Shown: one piece after another, positions 51,507 to 59,503 of the stretch
Layout of the letters: each line of letters opens with the position of its first letter
Position numbering within the stretch: the first letter of the stretch is position 1
From: Streptomyces humicola
GTDB lineage: Bacteria > Actinomycetota > Actinomycetes > Streptomycetales > Streptomycetaceae
Reading direction: 5' to 3'
Assembly (NCBI RefSeq): GCF_024436035.1
Contig: NZ_JANFNG010000011.1
Location: 1 to 64,000 of the forward strand
DNA: 64,000 nt
Program-made: the position numbers and the translations under genes
Notes under the pieces: model-generated
What the model saw: only the letters and a program-made list of their open reading frames with translations
Told to the model about the DNA's origin: nothing
The model's database searches: none

Positions 51507-51620
51507 CTCCTGGTGGCCCTCCTGGTGGCCCTCCTGGTGGCCAGAGACTGAGGCCCTTCCTGAGGTGGCTTTTCGTGAGGTGGCTTTTCGTGAGGTGGCC
51601 CTTCGTGAGGTGGCCCTTCG
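51507..51620 (-). repeat. two tandem repeat arrays in the leader of the CBS-BON operon
   Basis: Next to the start (51507-51542) three perfect 12-base units read, on the gene strand, GGCCACCAGGAG, so that AGGAGG-like Shine-Dalgarno sequences recur every 12 bases. Farther upstream (51561-51620) four 15-base units (plus-strand TGAGGTGGCTTTTCG, with CCTTCG in two) form a second array. The nearest SD copy lies about ten bases before the ATG. Confidence 0.85.
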
Positions 51621-51691
51621 TGAGGTCCCTCCGCCCTTCCAGCCTCCGCCACCCGCGGGCATGCGGCCAGGGCCGACGGGTGCCGGGCGCC

Positions 51692-51705
51692 AGGCCGTCC
51701 GGCCC
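51692..51705. promoter_or_regulatory. possible DevR-like site upstream of hsp20
   Basis: AGGCCGTCCGGCCC fits the box GGGnC-n4-GnCCC with one mismatch and resembles GGGCCATCCGGCCC at 48438. It lies 78 bases before the Hsp20 start. Confidence 0.3.
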
Positions 51706-51782
51706 ATGCCCGGCACCCCTCGTCGCGCGGCACTCTTGAGGTGAGGGAATGGGGACGAAGGAGACAAGAAGGGAGTACCGCG

Positions 51783-52235
51783 ATGGCTGAGAAGAGGAAC
51801 CCGAAGGGTGCCCTCATGGAGCGGCGTCACGGATGGCCGTTCGCGATTCCGGACGTCTTCGACTGGTTCGAGTCCGGTGTGCCCGGACTGCTGGGGACAC
51901 CGGGCCTGCACGGCATCCGCATCGAGGAGGACATGACCGACGGCGCATACGTCCTGCGGGCCGAACTTCCGGGCATCGACCCGGACAAGGACGTGGAGCT
52001 CACGGTGCACGGCGGTGTCCTCACCCTGCGGGCCGAGCGTTCGGAACGCGAAGAGGGCGCCAAGCACTCCGAGTTCCGCTACGGCTCGTTCGCGCGGGCG
52101 CTGCGCCTGCCCGAGGGGGCACGCGCGGAGGACGCGACCGCCGACTACAAGGACGGCATCCTGACGGTCACCGTCCCTTGCGCCGAGGCGGAAAAGGGCG
52201 CCAAGACGATCACCATCAAGCACAAGGCGGACTGA
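51783..52235 (+). CDS. Hsp20 small heat-shock protein
   Basis: This 150-residue alpha-crystallin-type chaperone has a short N-terminal arm and the conserved domain (AYVLRAELPGIDPDKDVELT, VLTLRAERSEREEGAKHSEF, RYGSFARALRLPEG, YKDGILTVTVP). Family analogue: HspX/Acr of the DosR regulon. GGGAG before the ATG supports the start. Its neighbours are the CBS-BON operon (divergent) and the HAD phosphatase gene downstream. Confidence 0.92.
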   Translation: MAEKRNPKGALMERRHGWPFAIPDVFDWFESGVPGLLGTPGLHGIRIEEDMTDGAYVLRAELPGIDPDKDVELTVHGGVLTLRAERSEREEGAKHSEFRYGSFARALRLPEGARAEDATADYKDGILTVTVPCAEAEKGAKTITIKHKAD

Positions 52236-52316
52236 CCGGCACGGACTGCCGCACGCGTCGTACGCCATAGGAGCGCCCGGGCCGGCTGCCCGGGCCCTCC
52301 GGCTCGCCCGCGGACG

Positions 52317-52322
52317 TATCGT
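52317..52322 (+). promoter_or_regulatory. predicted -10 element of a leaderless transcript (TATCGT)
   Basis: TATCGT is followed by six bases and then the ATG of the HAD phosphatase gene, with no ribosome-binding site between. Confidence 0.5.
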
Positions 52323-52328
52323 CGTGCC

Positions 52329-53141
52329 ATGGGACGCGTCGCTGCGGCACTTGTGGACATCGACGGCGTGCTCACCGTCTCCTGGAAGCCGTTGCCGGGC
52401 GCGGTCGAGGCCATGGCCCAGCTGCGCGAGCGTGGTCTTCCGGTGGCGCTCGTGACCAACACGACCTCGCGCACGCGCGCCTCCATCGCCCGCACCTTGT
52501 CGGAGGCGGGATTGCCGGTCCGTCTCGACGACGTCCTCACCGCACCCGCCGTCACCGCCGCGTATCTCGCCGAGCACTACCCGGGCGCGCGGTGCCTGCT
52601 GGTCAACAGCGGTGAGATCGGGGAGGACCTGCCAGGGGTGACGCTGATCGGTGCGGGGCAGGGCAGTGATGCGAATGACGACGCCGATGTCGTGGTGATC
52701 GGCGGCGCCGGGCCGGAGTTCGACTATGCGGCGCTCAACCGCGCCTTCGCGCACGTTCAGCGCGGCGCGCGGCTCGTCGCCATGCTCCGCAGCCTGTACT
52801 GGCGGACGGACCAGGGGCTCCAGCTGGACACCGGAGCCTTCCTGCTCGGTCTCGAACGGGCCTCGGGCGTCGAGGCCGAGGTGGTGGGCAAGCCCGCGGA
52901 GGCATTCTTCGCCACCGCGCTCGACCACCTCGGCGTCACGGCGTCCCAGGCGCTGATGATCGGCGACGACATCGAGACCGACGTCCTGGCCGCCCAGCGC
53001 TCGGGAATGACCGGGGTGCTCGTGCGGACGGGCAAGTACCGGCCGGAGGCGGTCGAGAACGCCGACGGCACGCCCGACCACGTCCTCGACTCCTTCGCCG
53101 ACCTCCCTGCGCTGCTGGAGCGCCTGTCCGGTCAGGCGTGA
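52329..53141 (+). CDS. HAD-superfamily phosphatase (HAD-IIA, LHPP-like)
   Basis: This 270-residue HAD-IIA hydrolase has nucleophile D10 and D12 (LVDIDGVLTVSW), the serine/threonine motif LVTNTTSRTR, and motif IV MIGDDIETDVLAAQRSGMTG. The lysine is in EVVGKPAEAFF. Relatives dephosphorylate small phosphates or phospho-lysine/histidine; the substrate is unknown. It is convergent with dps (ten-base overlap of 3' ends). Confidence 0.87.
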   Translation: MGRVAAALVDIDGVLTVSWKPLPGAVEAMAQLRERGLPVALVTNTTSRTRASIARTLSEAGLPVRLDDVLTAPAVTAAYLAEHYPGARCLLVNSGEIGEDLPGVTLIGAGQGSDANDDADVVVIGGAGPEFDYAALNRAFAHVQRGARLVAMLRSLYWRTDQGLQLDTGAFLLGLERASGVEAEVVGKPAEAFFATALDHLGVTASQALMIGDDIETDVLAAQRSGMTGVLVRTGKYRPEAVENADGTPDHVLDSFADLPALLERLSGQA

Positions 53142-53605
53142 TTCTCCGCCTGGAACATCCAGCTGTGCTTCTCCAGCTCGCGGGTGAGCCCGAGGAAGAT
53201 GTCCTGGGTCACGAGGTCGGTCTTCTCGGTGGCGTCGATGCGCTCACGCATCCGCCGGATCACCTTGTCGAGCGACTCGACGATGAGCTTGACGACGTCC
53301 GTGTCCCGCATCCAGCCGTCCGGCGCGTGCGGCAGGCCGCTGGTCTTCGCGATCACCTCGGCCCGGCCGTCCGGGGTGACGCCGATCGCTGCTGCGCGCT
53401 CGGCGACGATGTCCGCGTACGAGCGTGCCGTTGCCACGACCTCGTCGAGCTGGAGATGGATACTGCGGAACCTGGGTCCCATGATGTTCCAGTGGGCCTG
53501 CTTGGCGACCAGTGACAGATCGAGCAGGTCTACCAGAGCACCCTGCAGGGTGTCCCCGGTGATCCGCCGCGTCTCCTCGGGCAGCGCGCTCTTGACGACA
53601 CTCAT
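53132..53605 (-). CDS. dps: Dps-family DNA-binding ferritin-like protein
   Basis: This 157-residue Dps/starvation protein has the dinuclear ferroxidase residues in AKQAHWNIMGPRFRSIHLQL then DE, and the conserved helix EKHSWMFQAENHA at the C-terminus. It stores iron and protects DNA from oxidative damage. GGAGGAGG before the ATG at 53605 supports the start. No long basic N-terminal tail is present, so DNA binding may be weak. It belongs to the stress island. Confidence 0.93.
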   Translation of the reverse strand: MSVVKSALPEETRRITGDTLQGALVDLLDLSLVAKQAHWNIMGPRFRSIHLQLDEVVATARSYADIVAERAAAIGVTPDGRAEVIAKTSGLPHAPDGWMRDTDVVKLIVESLDKVIRRMRERIDATEKTDLVTQDIFLGLTRELEKHSWMFQAENHA

Positions 53606-53703
53606 GCCTCCTCCTTCCGTCGCCTTCCGCTTTCCGTTTTTCTTCGCCTTCCCACCACAGGCGGCCGCAACCGGCTCAAGGCAGAACACGGACGCTGTCG
53701 TCC

Positions 53704-55158
53704 TCACGCGTGCGGCGCGGCCGCCCGCTCCTCGCGGATGTGCTGCTCCACGTCGTGGGTCAGCTTCGTCAATGCCGCGGAGTCGGTCGCGACGGGTGCC
53801 ACGGGATCGTGGATCCGCTTCGCCTCCTCGGGGAGCGCCACAAGGTCGGCGGTGAAGCGCATATGGGCGGCGGACAGCGCCTCCTGGACCGAATCCGGCC
53901 CGGTCCTGCGGCCGCCGAGCATCATCGGCCGCAGCAGCGGAACGCCGCCGTCGGCGGGGCACGGTTCATCGCGCAGCGCGATGACATCGGCGTACCCCGG
54001 CCGCCGGTACACCTGCTTGGCACCCGGCGCCGTCATCTTCGCCGACGACAGCTTCATCACCGGACGCCCCTCGTACGCCACCAGCTTGTAGGCGGTGTCC
54101 AGCGACGGGGCGTCGGCGCAGACCCCGACCTTCGTCCCCACGGCGAAGACGTCGATGGGCGCCCCGGCGCCGAGCAATGCGTCGATCGCGTACTCGTCGA
54201 GCCCGCCGCTCGCCACGATCCGCACATCGGGAAGTCCCGCCGCGTCCAGGATCCGCCGGGCCCGCACCGACAGATCGGCGAGATCGCCGCTGTCGAGGCG
54301 CACCGCGCACTGCTGCCGTGCCTGCTGCCCCTCGGCCTCCCGCAGCTCGAGCAGGACGCGGGCGGCCGCCGCGACCCCCGCCTCCGTGTCGTAGGTGTCG
54401 ACGAGGAACGTGACCGCGCCGGGCCAGGCCCGCGCGAAGGCGCGGAACGCCTCCTCCTCGCTGCGGAAGGCCTCCACGTAGGAGTGGGCCATCGTGCCGG
54501 TGGCGGGCACGCCGTACGCGGCCGCCGCGCCCATGTGGCTCGTCGCCGCGAACCCCGTCATCGCGCCGAGCCGGGCCGCCTGTTCCCCCGCGGACAAACC
54601 GTGCGTGCGGCGGAGCGAGAAGTCCACCACCGGCCGCCCCCGCGCCGCCAGCACACAGCGCGCCGCCTTCGACGCCACCGCCGTCTGATGGCTCACCTGG
54701 TTGAGCAGCAGCGTCTCGACCAGCTGCGCCTGCGGCAGCGGCGCGGTCACCTCGACGAGCGGCTCGCCGGCGAGCACCACGCTCCCCTCGGGGACGGCCC
54801 ACACGTCGCCCTCGAACCGCATCCCGAGCAGCGCGCGCAGGTCGGACTCCGGCCGGTGCAGCAGCCCGGCGATCACCGTCAGCTCCTCGGGCCCGATCCG
54901 GTAGTCGCCGAGGAGGCCCAGCGCGGGTTCGATCCCCGCTGCGACGAGAAACCCGCGCTGCGGCGGCATCGCCCGTGCGAAGAGGCTGAAGGTGGCGGAG
55001 CCCGTCATCCCTTCGCGCAGGTACGAGCAGGCCATGGTGACCTCGTACAGGTCGCAGACGAGCGCGCTCGACGCCGCCGCTCCCACTGGACGCGCACCAC
55101 CCCCCTGGCGATCGCCCCGCCGGCGATCGAAGGGCGCGGCAAACAGGGCGCGGCTCAC
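53704..55158 (-). CDS. pncB: nicotinate phosphoribosyltransferase
   Basis: This 484-residue enzyme makes nicotinate mononucleotide from nicotinate and PRPP in NAD salvage. Characteristic segments are LVCDLYEVTMACSYLREGM, the VSHQTAVASKAARCVLAARG helix, PVVDFSLRRTHGL, GTMAHSYVEAF, AVRLDSGDLADLS and VGTKVGVCADAP. The start GTG at 55158 overlaps the stop of the DUF1876 gene (GTGA). In M. tuberculosis the second pncB gene is in the DosR regulon; its place here supports the same theme. Confidence 0.92.
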   Translation of the reverse strand: MSRALFAAPFDRRRGDRQGGGARPVGAAASSALVCDLYEVTMACSYLREGMTGSATFSLFARAMPPQRGFLVAAGIEPALGLLGDYRIGPEELTVIAGLLHRPESDLRALLGMRFEGDVWAVPEGSVVLAGEPLVEVTAPLPQAQLVETLLLNQVSHQTAVASKAARCVLAARGRPVVDFSLRRTHGLSAGEQAARLGAMTGFAATSHMGAAAAYGVPATGTMAHSYVEAFRSEEEAFRAFARAWPGAVTFLVDTYDTEAGVAAAARVLLELREAEGQQARQQCAVRLDSGDLADLSVRARRILDAAGLPDVRIVASGGLDEYAIDALLGAGAPIDVFAVGTKVGVCADAPSLDTAYKLVAYEGRPVMKLSSAKMTAPGAKQVYRRPGYADVIALRDEPCPADGGVPLLRPMMLGGRRTGPDSVQEALSAAHMRFTADLVALPEEAKRIHDPVAPVATDSAALTKLTHDVEQHIREERAAAPHA

Positions 55159-55439
55159 AGCCAGAGCCGGGACGGCTCGCTGTCCCGGGGTTCCAGCTCC
55201 TCGTTCTCCTCGACTTCCTGGGATGCCTCGCTGATGAGCTTCCGCGACAGGTCCGCGAGCGCACGCCCCGCGGCCAGCTCGTCACCGATCTCGTGCACCT
55301 GCGGATCCCGCGGATTTCTGCGGGCCGTTCCGTACCCGGTGAACGTCGCCGTCGTGGTGTCCACGCTGGCCTCCGCCTTGGTGAGGTCGCCTTCCTCGGA
55401 GACCACGACCCGCGTCCTCCACTCCGTGGTGTGCGTCAT
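55155..55439 (-). CDS. DUF1876 (Rv2632c-like) small protein, second copy
   Basis: This 94-residue protein is a paralogue of the 46.6 kb protein: MTHTTEWRTRVVVSEEGDLT, ASVDTTTATFTGYGTARRNP, EIGDELAAGRALADLSRKLI, and a longer acidic tail. AGGAGG precedes the ATG. Its stop overlaps the nicotinate phosphoribosyltransferase start, so the pair is translationally coupled. Confidence 0.86.
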   Translation of the reverse strand: MTHTTEWRTRVVVSEEGDLTKAEASVDTTTATFTGYGTARRNPRDPQVHEIGDELAAGRALADLSRKLISEASQEVEENEELEPRDSEPSRLWL

Positions 55440-55521
55440 CGCTCCGTCCTCCTGACTTCCCCCTGCCGACAGGCGGGATGCGAACCGCCTCCCTTCCTCG
55501 ATCATTCCCCCAGGCGAAGCG

Positions 55522-56991
55522 CTAGGGAAGGCCCTTTTGCTCCGCAAATGCGCCTCCTGCGCCTCCGCCGCTCAGCCAACGCAGCGCGGTGGATCCGTAC
55601 AGGGCGGCGAGGGCGAGCGCGATGCCGAGGGAGGCGGTGACCAGGTCGTCGAGGGCCGGGCCGTGGCCGTCCGGGAGTACCGAGAAGACGAGGACGACGA
55701 CCAGCGTCTTCTGCCACGCCCCGGAGAGCCGGTGCCACGCCGTGGCGGCCAGGGGCAGCAGTCCCCACAGCGCGTACCACGGCTGGACGGCAGGGGAGAG
55801 CACCACCAGCGTCAGCAGCGACAGGCCGAGCGCGTACTCGGGTCCGACGGCGGGTGCGCGCCGCGCCCACAGGACGATCGCGACCAACGCCGCCAGCAGG
55901 CAGACGACGCGCACGGCCGTGATCGTGTCGGGTCTGCTCCAGGCGCTCTCGGTGCCCGCGGTGTGCGACACCGAGGCGGCCCAGGCCAGCAGACGCCCGA
56001 CATCCGTACTCGCCGACCACACCGACTCGACGGAGACAGGGGTGCGCAGGGCGGCGATCCAGCCGAGTCCTCTGCCCGTCACGACGCTTACCGTCGCGGT
56101 CACCGCAGTGGCCACGCTCGCCCCCGCAAGCACCCGCCACACGCCGGGCCATATTCGCCCCCGCCATCGAGGCGACAGCGGAACGAGGAACAGCAACGCC
56201 GTCCCCGCAGGTGCCTTGACGATCGTGGCCAGCGAGACCGCGACCACGGCCCACAGCAACCGCCCGCGCCGCGCGAGCACCAGCCCCGTCATCATCAACG
56301 CCAGCATCAGCGCGTCGTTGTGCGCTCCGGCCACCAGATGGCAGATCACCAACGGGTTGAGCGCGGCCGCCCACAACGCCCCGCCCTCGCTCACCCCGGT
56401 CGCCCTCGCCAGAGCCCGCACCGCCCACACGATCACCGCCAGCGAGGCGAGGCAGACCGCCCGCATGCCGAGGACGGCGGGCACCACCGCCGAGCCGGTG
56501 AGCCGCACCACCGCCTGTGCCATGCCCACGAAGGCCGGCCCGTAGGGGGCGGGGGTGTGCTGCCACATCGCCGGGATGCTGTGGACGAGCGGGCCGCCGA
56601 GCGCGGCCGGGCCGAGCTGGTAGACGTCGAGTCCCCGTACGGACATCAACCCCTGGGCTACGTAGCTGTACACATCGCTGCTGAACAGCGGCGGGCCGAT
56701 GACGAGCGGCGCCGACCACCACACCAGCACCCGGACCAGCTCACCGGCGCCGAGCGACCCGGCGATCCGTCCGAGCCGCCACCATGCGCACACCAGCAGC
56801 ACGAGGCCGAGGTAGGTGAGCACCGTCCCCACATCCGCCGCTTCGGCTCCGCGCTCCCGCCACAGCCCGGAGGCGTCGTAGGCGGGCAGCGACCCCGCGG
56901 TCCATCCACCCAGGGCGAGCAGAACGGACCCGGAGGTTCCGATCCGACGGCACAGTGTGAGGGCGGCAGGCGTCGTGGTCGTCGCGGTCAC
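55522..56991 (-). CDS. MptB-like polyprenol-phosphate-mannose alpha-1,6-mannosyltransferase
   Basis: This 489-residue polytopic membrane protein with about 12-13 helices resembles MptB/MptA alpha-1,6-mannosyltransferases that use lipid-linked mannose. Key segment: GPPLFSSDVYSYVAQGLMSV in the first loop, with APYGPAFVGM and NPLVICHLVAGAHNDALMLA later. The expected product is a lipomannan or related glycan on the outer face. Its 3' end is next to, and not part of, the stress island. ATG at 56991 is a clear start. Confidence 0.85.
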   Translation of the reverse strand: MTATTTTPAALTLCRRIGTSGSVLLALGGWTAGSLPAYDASGLWRERGAEAADVGTVLTYLGLVLLVCAWWRLGRIAGSLGAGELVRVLVWWSAPLVIGPPLFSSDVYSYVAQGLMSVRGLDVYQLGPAALGGPLVHSIPAMWQHTPAPYGPAFVGMAQAVVRLTGSAVVPAVLGMRAVCLASLAVIVWAVRALARATGVSEGGALWAAALNPLVICHLVAGAHNDALMLALMMTGLVLARRGRLLWAVVAVSLATIVKAPAGTALLFLVPLSPRWRGRIWPGVWRVLAGASVATAVTATVSVVTGRGLGWIAALRTPVSVESVWSASTDVGRLLAWAASVSHTAGTESAWSRPDTITAVRVVCLLAALVAIVLWARRAPAVGPEYALGLSLLTLVVLSPAVQPWYALWGLLPLAATAWHRLSGAWQKTLVVVLVFSVLPDGHGPALDDLVTASLGIALALAALYGSTALRWLSGGGAGGAFAEQKGLP

Positions 56992-57013
56992 TCGCGACAG
57001 CGTAAGGGGATGG

Positions 57014-57121
57014 TCAGTCGTTGTCCGCAGCAGGGGTCTTCCTCGGCTCGCCGCGATAGGTGCCGAACGCCCAACGATTGCCCTCCGGATCGCGGGCCGT
57101 GAAGTCGCGTCCCGGCGTCTC
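57014..57121 (-). pseudogene. C-terminal fragment of a glyoxalase/VOC-family protein
   Basis: Thirty-five codons read ETPGRDFTARDPEGNRWAFG then TYRGEPRKTP and a short end. The RDFTARDPEGNRWxFGTY ending is the C-terminus of actinobacterial VOC-family proteins. Upstream sequence in this frame is the chitinase antisense and does not match, so only the tail survives. Confidence 0.6.
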
Positions 57122-57201
57122 CACAGGGCAGTATGGCGAAGGACGGCGGACGCGCCCGGGGTCGCGCGGTTGCGCGGCCCCGGGCGCTCGGGCGGACGGT
57201 C

Positions 57202-59199
57202 TCAGGCGATGCTGATGTCGTCCGCGTAGTAGGTGCCGGTGCCGTACCAGCCGTGGGTGTAGACGGTGACGCTGGTGGTGCTCGGCCCGGTGGTGAAGGA
57301 AGCCGCGAGTTTCTGCCAGCTTCCGTTGGTCGTGGCCCAGTTCGAGCCGTCGGTGCCGCCCGACCCGCTGACACCGATATAGGCGTTGCTGCCGTCCACC
57401 CAGCCGGTGAGCGTGTAGCTGGTGCTGGGCTTGACGGTTACGGTCTCGGTGCACTGTGCGTCGTCGCTGCTGGTCGGCGTGGCTTCGAGAGCGTAGGAGC
57501 CGGAGTGCACCGTGGTGCTCTGCACCGTGCCCGAGTTGTTGGTGCAGCTCCACGGCGACAGGCTGCCGGACTCGAAGTCACCGTTGACGGCCGCTGCGCC
57601 ACCGGTCGGGGTGGGTGTGGGCGTCGGTGTGGGCGTCGGGGTCGGTGTGGGCGTCGGTGTCGGAGTGGGCGTGGGGCTCGGGGGAGCCGAGCAGCTGGAC
57701 GCCGAGCCGTTGGTGTCGTTGACGGCGTCGTTGAACAGCGTCGCCGCCTGGTCGAGGTCGTAGAGCGAGAACATCATCGTACCGCCGAGGCCGTTGCAGT
57801 GCAGATAGTCGGCCTTGGCCTGGATGGACTGGGCATCCTCGCCGGTCCAGAAGTTGTTGCCGTCGTAGAAGTACGCGGCCTGGGCCGCCGGATCCCAGAA
57901 GGTGTCGTTGGGATTGTCGATGACCCCGGTGAGCTCCTTGTACATCTGGATGCCGGGCACGTTGCCGGAGTCGGCCGCCCCGGGAGCGGGCCCGGTCGCG
58001 GTCTGGAAGAGCCCGTGGTCGTTGCCGGCCGGTACGCCCGTCCAGCCCCGGTAGTAGAACGGCACGCCCATGTTCAGCTTGTTGGCGGGGAAGCCGCCGG
58101 GTATGCCGTACTGCGAGTCTCCGGCCGTATAGGCCTTGATCGCCTCGTCGGACGAGTACTTCTCGTTGCCGGGTGCGATCGGCTGGCTCGGGTCGTTGGG
58201 GTTGTCATAGATGGGCGTCGCATGGTTGGTCGGCCCGGTGGTCTCGAAGCCGCCGTGCATGTCGTACGTCATCACGTCGCCGAAGTTCAGGTACTGACCG
58301 ATGTTGTTGGTCTCGATGTTCGAGATCTTGTCCTGGCCGGACGGGAGCGCGGCGGTCAGGCTGTAGGTCTTGCCGTCGGCCTGTCCCTGCGCGTCCAGCT
58401 CGGAGCGGAACTCGGCGAGGAGAGCGGTGTAGTTCTGCTTGTCCGACGGGCTGGAGTGGTTGCCGAGGTGGCCGCCGCCGCCCGGGTACTCCCAGTCGAT
58501 GTCGAAGCCGTCGAAGATGCCTTTCGCCGTGCCGGCGCCGCCGAATCCGTTCTGCACGGGCAGATTGCCCTTGATGAACATGTCGATGCACGAGGAGACG
58601 AACTTCTTGCGGGACGCGTCGGTGGCGGCAACGTCGGAGAAGTACTTGGAGTACGTCCAACCGCCGATCGACAGCAGCACCTTCAGGTGCGGGTACTTCG
58701 CCTTCAGCTCCTGCAACTGGTGGAAGTTGCCTGCGATCGGCTGGTTGTAGACGTCGGAGGTGCCGTCGACGCTGATGTCGGAGGTGAACTCCTTCTGGTA
58801 GTCGGCGAAGGAGTCCTCCGCGCCGTCACCGGCGTTGGGGTCGCTCTCGCCGCCGGGGTCGGGGTCGGTGGCCTTGGTGGCCTCGAAGCATGTCAGGTTG
58901 GTCGGGTCGATGTTCTCGAAGTCGTAGATGAGGTAGTCGAGTTTGCCCGCCATCCCTTCGGTGTCGACGTTCTTGAGGTAGAAGGCGTTCTGGTAGATCG
59001 ACCACTGGTCGTAGTACGCCACCTTGATCCCGCCGCTGGTGGCAGGCGCACCGGTGGTGTTGGCGGCGGAGGCGGCGTGCGCGGCGCCGAGCATGGACGC
59101 CGCGAGGCCGAGCAGCGCGGCGGCCGCCGACACGGCGGCGGTGAGGTTCAGGCGTCTGCGGCTGGTTCTGGGACTTCGGGTATCTCTGGAACTTCGCAT
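57202..59199 (-). CDS. secreted GH18 chitinase with C-terminal carbohydrate-binding module
   Basis: This 665-residue chitinase has a signal peptide (about residues 1-44, ending in AHAASA), a GH18 catalytic domain with active-site FDGFDIDWEYPGG, SIGGWTYSKYF and DVMTYDMHGGFE. A Pro-Thr repeat linker (about 30 residues) and a C-terminal module (GDFESGSLSPWSCTNNSGTV...WYGTGTYYADDISIA) of CBM-like fold follow. It hydrolyses chitin outside the cell. A DasR-type dre site lies about 195 bases upstream. The start is the ATG at 59199; GGAGTGA precedes it. Confidence 0.92.
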   Translation of the reverse strand: MRSSRDTRSPRTSRRRLNLTAAVSAAAALLGLAASMLGAAHAASAANTTGAPATSGGIKVAYYDQWSIYQNAFYLKNVDTEGMAGKLDYLIYDFENIDPTNLTCFEATKATDPDPGGESDPNAGDGAEDSFADYQKEFTSDISVDGTSDVYNQPIAGNFHQLQELKAKYPHLKVLLSIGGWTYSKYFSDVAATDASRKKFVSSCIDMFIKGNLPVQNGFGGAGTAKGIFDGFDIDWEYPGGGGHLGNHSSPSDKQNYTALLAEFRSELDAQGQADGKTYSLTAALPSGQDKISNIETNNIGQYLNFGDVMTYDMHGGFETTGPTNHATPIYDNPNDPSQPIAPGNEKYSSDEAIKAYTAGDSQYGIPGGFPANKLNMGVPFYYRGWTGVPAGNDHGLFQTATGPAPGAADSGNVPGIQMYKELTGVIDNPNDTFWDPAAQAAYFYDGNNFWTGEDAQSIQAKADYLHCNGLGGTMMFSLYDLDQAATLFNDAVNDTNGSASSCSAPPSPTPTPTPTPTPTPTPTPTPTPTPTGGAAAVNGDFESGSLSPWSCTNNSGTVQSTTVHSGSYALEATPTSSDDAQCTETVTVKPSTSYTLTGWVDGSNAYIGVSGSGGTDGSNWATTNGSWQKLAASFTTGPSTTSVTVYTHGWYGTGTYYADDISIA

Positions 59200-59393
59200 C
59201 GCGTATCACTCCAGGGAGTGAGTGGGGGAAGGGCTGCGTCATGTGCGCGCGGCTATGGCGAGGACATGACATATGCAGGGCGCGCAGCTGTGCGGAATGC
59301 GGTCCGGCGAGCGGGGGTTGTCGGAAATGCAGGGCGCGGGGCGGCAGAGCGGTGGCGGAGCAGGCACGGCACGTCGAGCGCTTCCCCCTAAGT

Positions 59394-59405
59394 TGGACTA
59401 GACCA
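59394..59405. promoter_or_regulatory. dre-like DasR operator
   Basis: TGGACTAGACCA differs by one base from the dre core TGGTCTAGACCA bound by the N-acetylglucosamine repressor DasR. It lies between the divergent chitinase (about 195 bases away) and aldo/keto reductase (98 bases away) genes. It predicts chitin/GlcNAc control of the chitinase. The remainder of 59200-59503 shows no gene. Confidence 0.7.
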
Positions 59406-59503
59406 AAGCTCGCGTCAAGACCTGTCGCCGGTCGTGACTGTCAGTGGCGGCGGATACGTTGGCTGGTGAAGGCGCGACGTACGATTGCTCGAAGGGACCT
59501 CTC

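Noticed and set aside
57590-57690. Short GGTGTGGGCGTCGGn repeats that look like a minisatellite
   Set aside because: They encode the Pro-Thr linker of the chitinase and are a protein-coding repeat, not an independent element.
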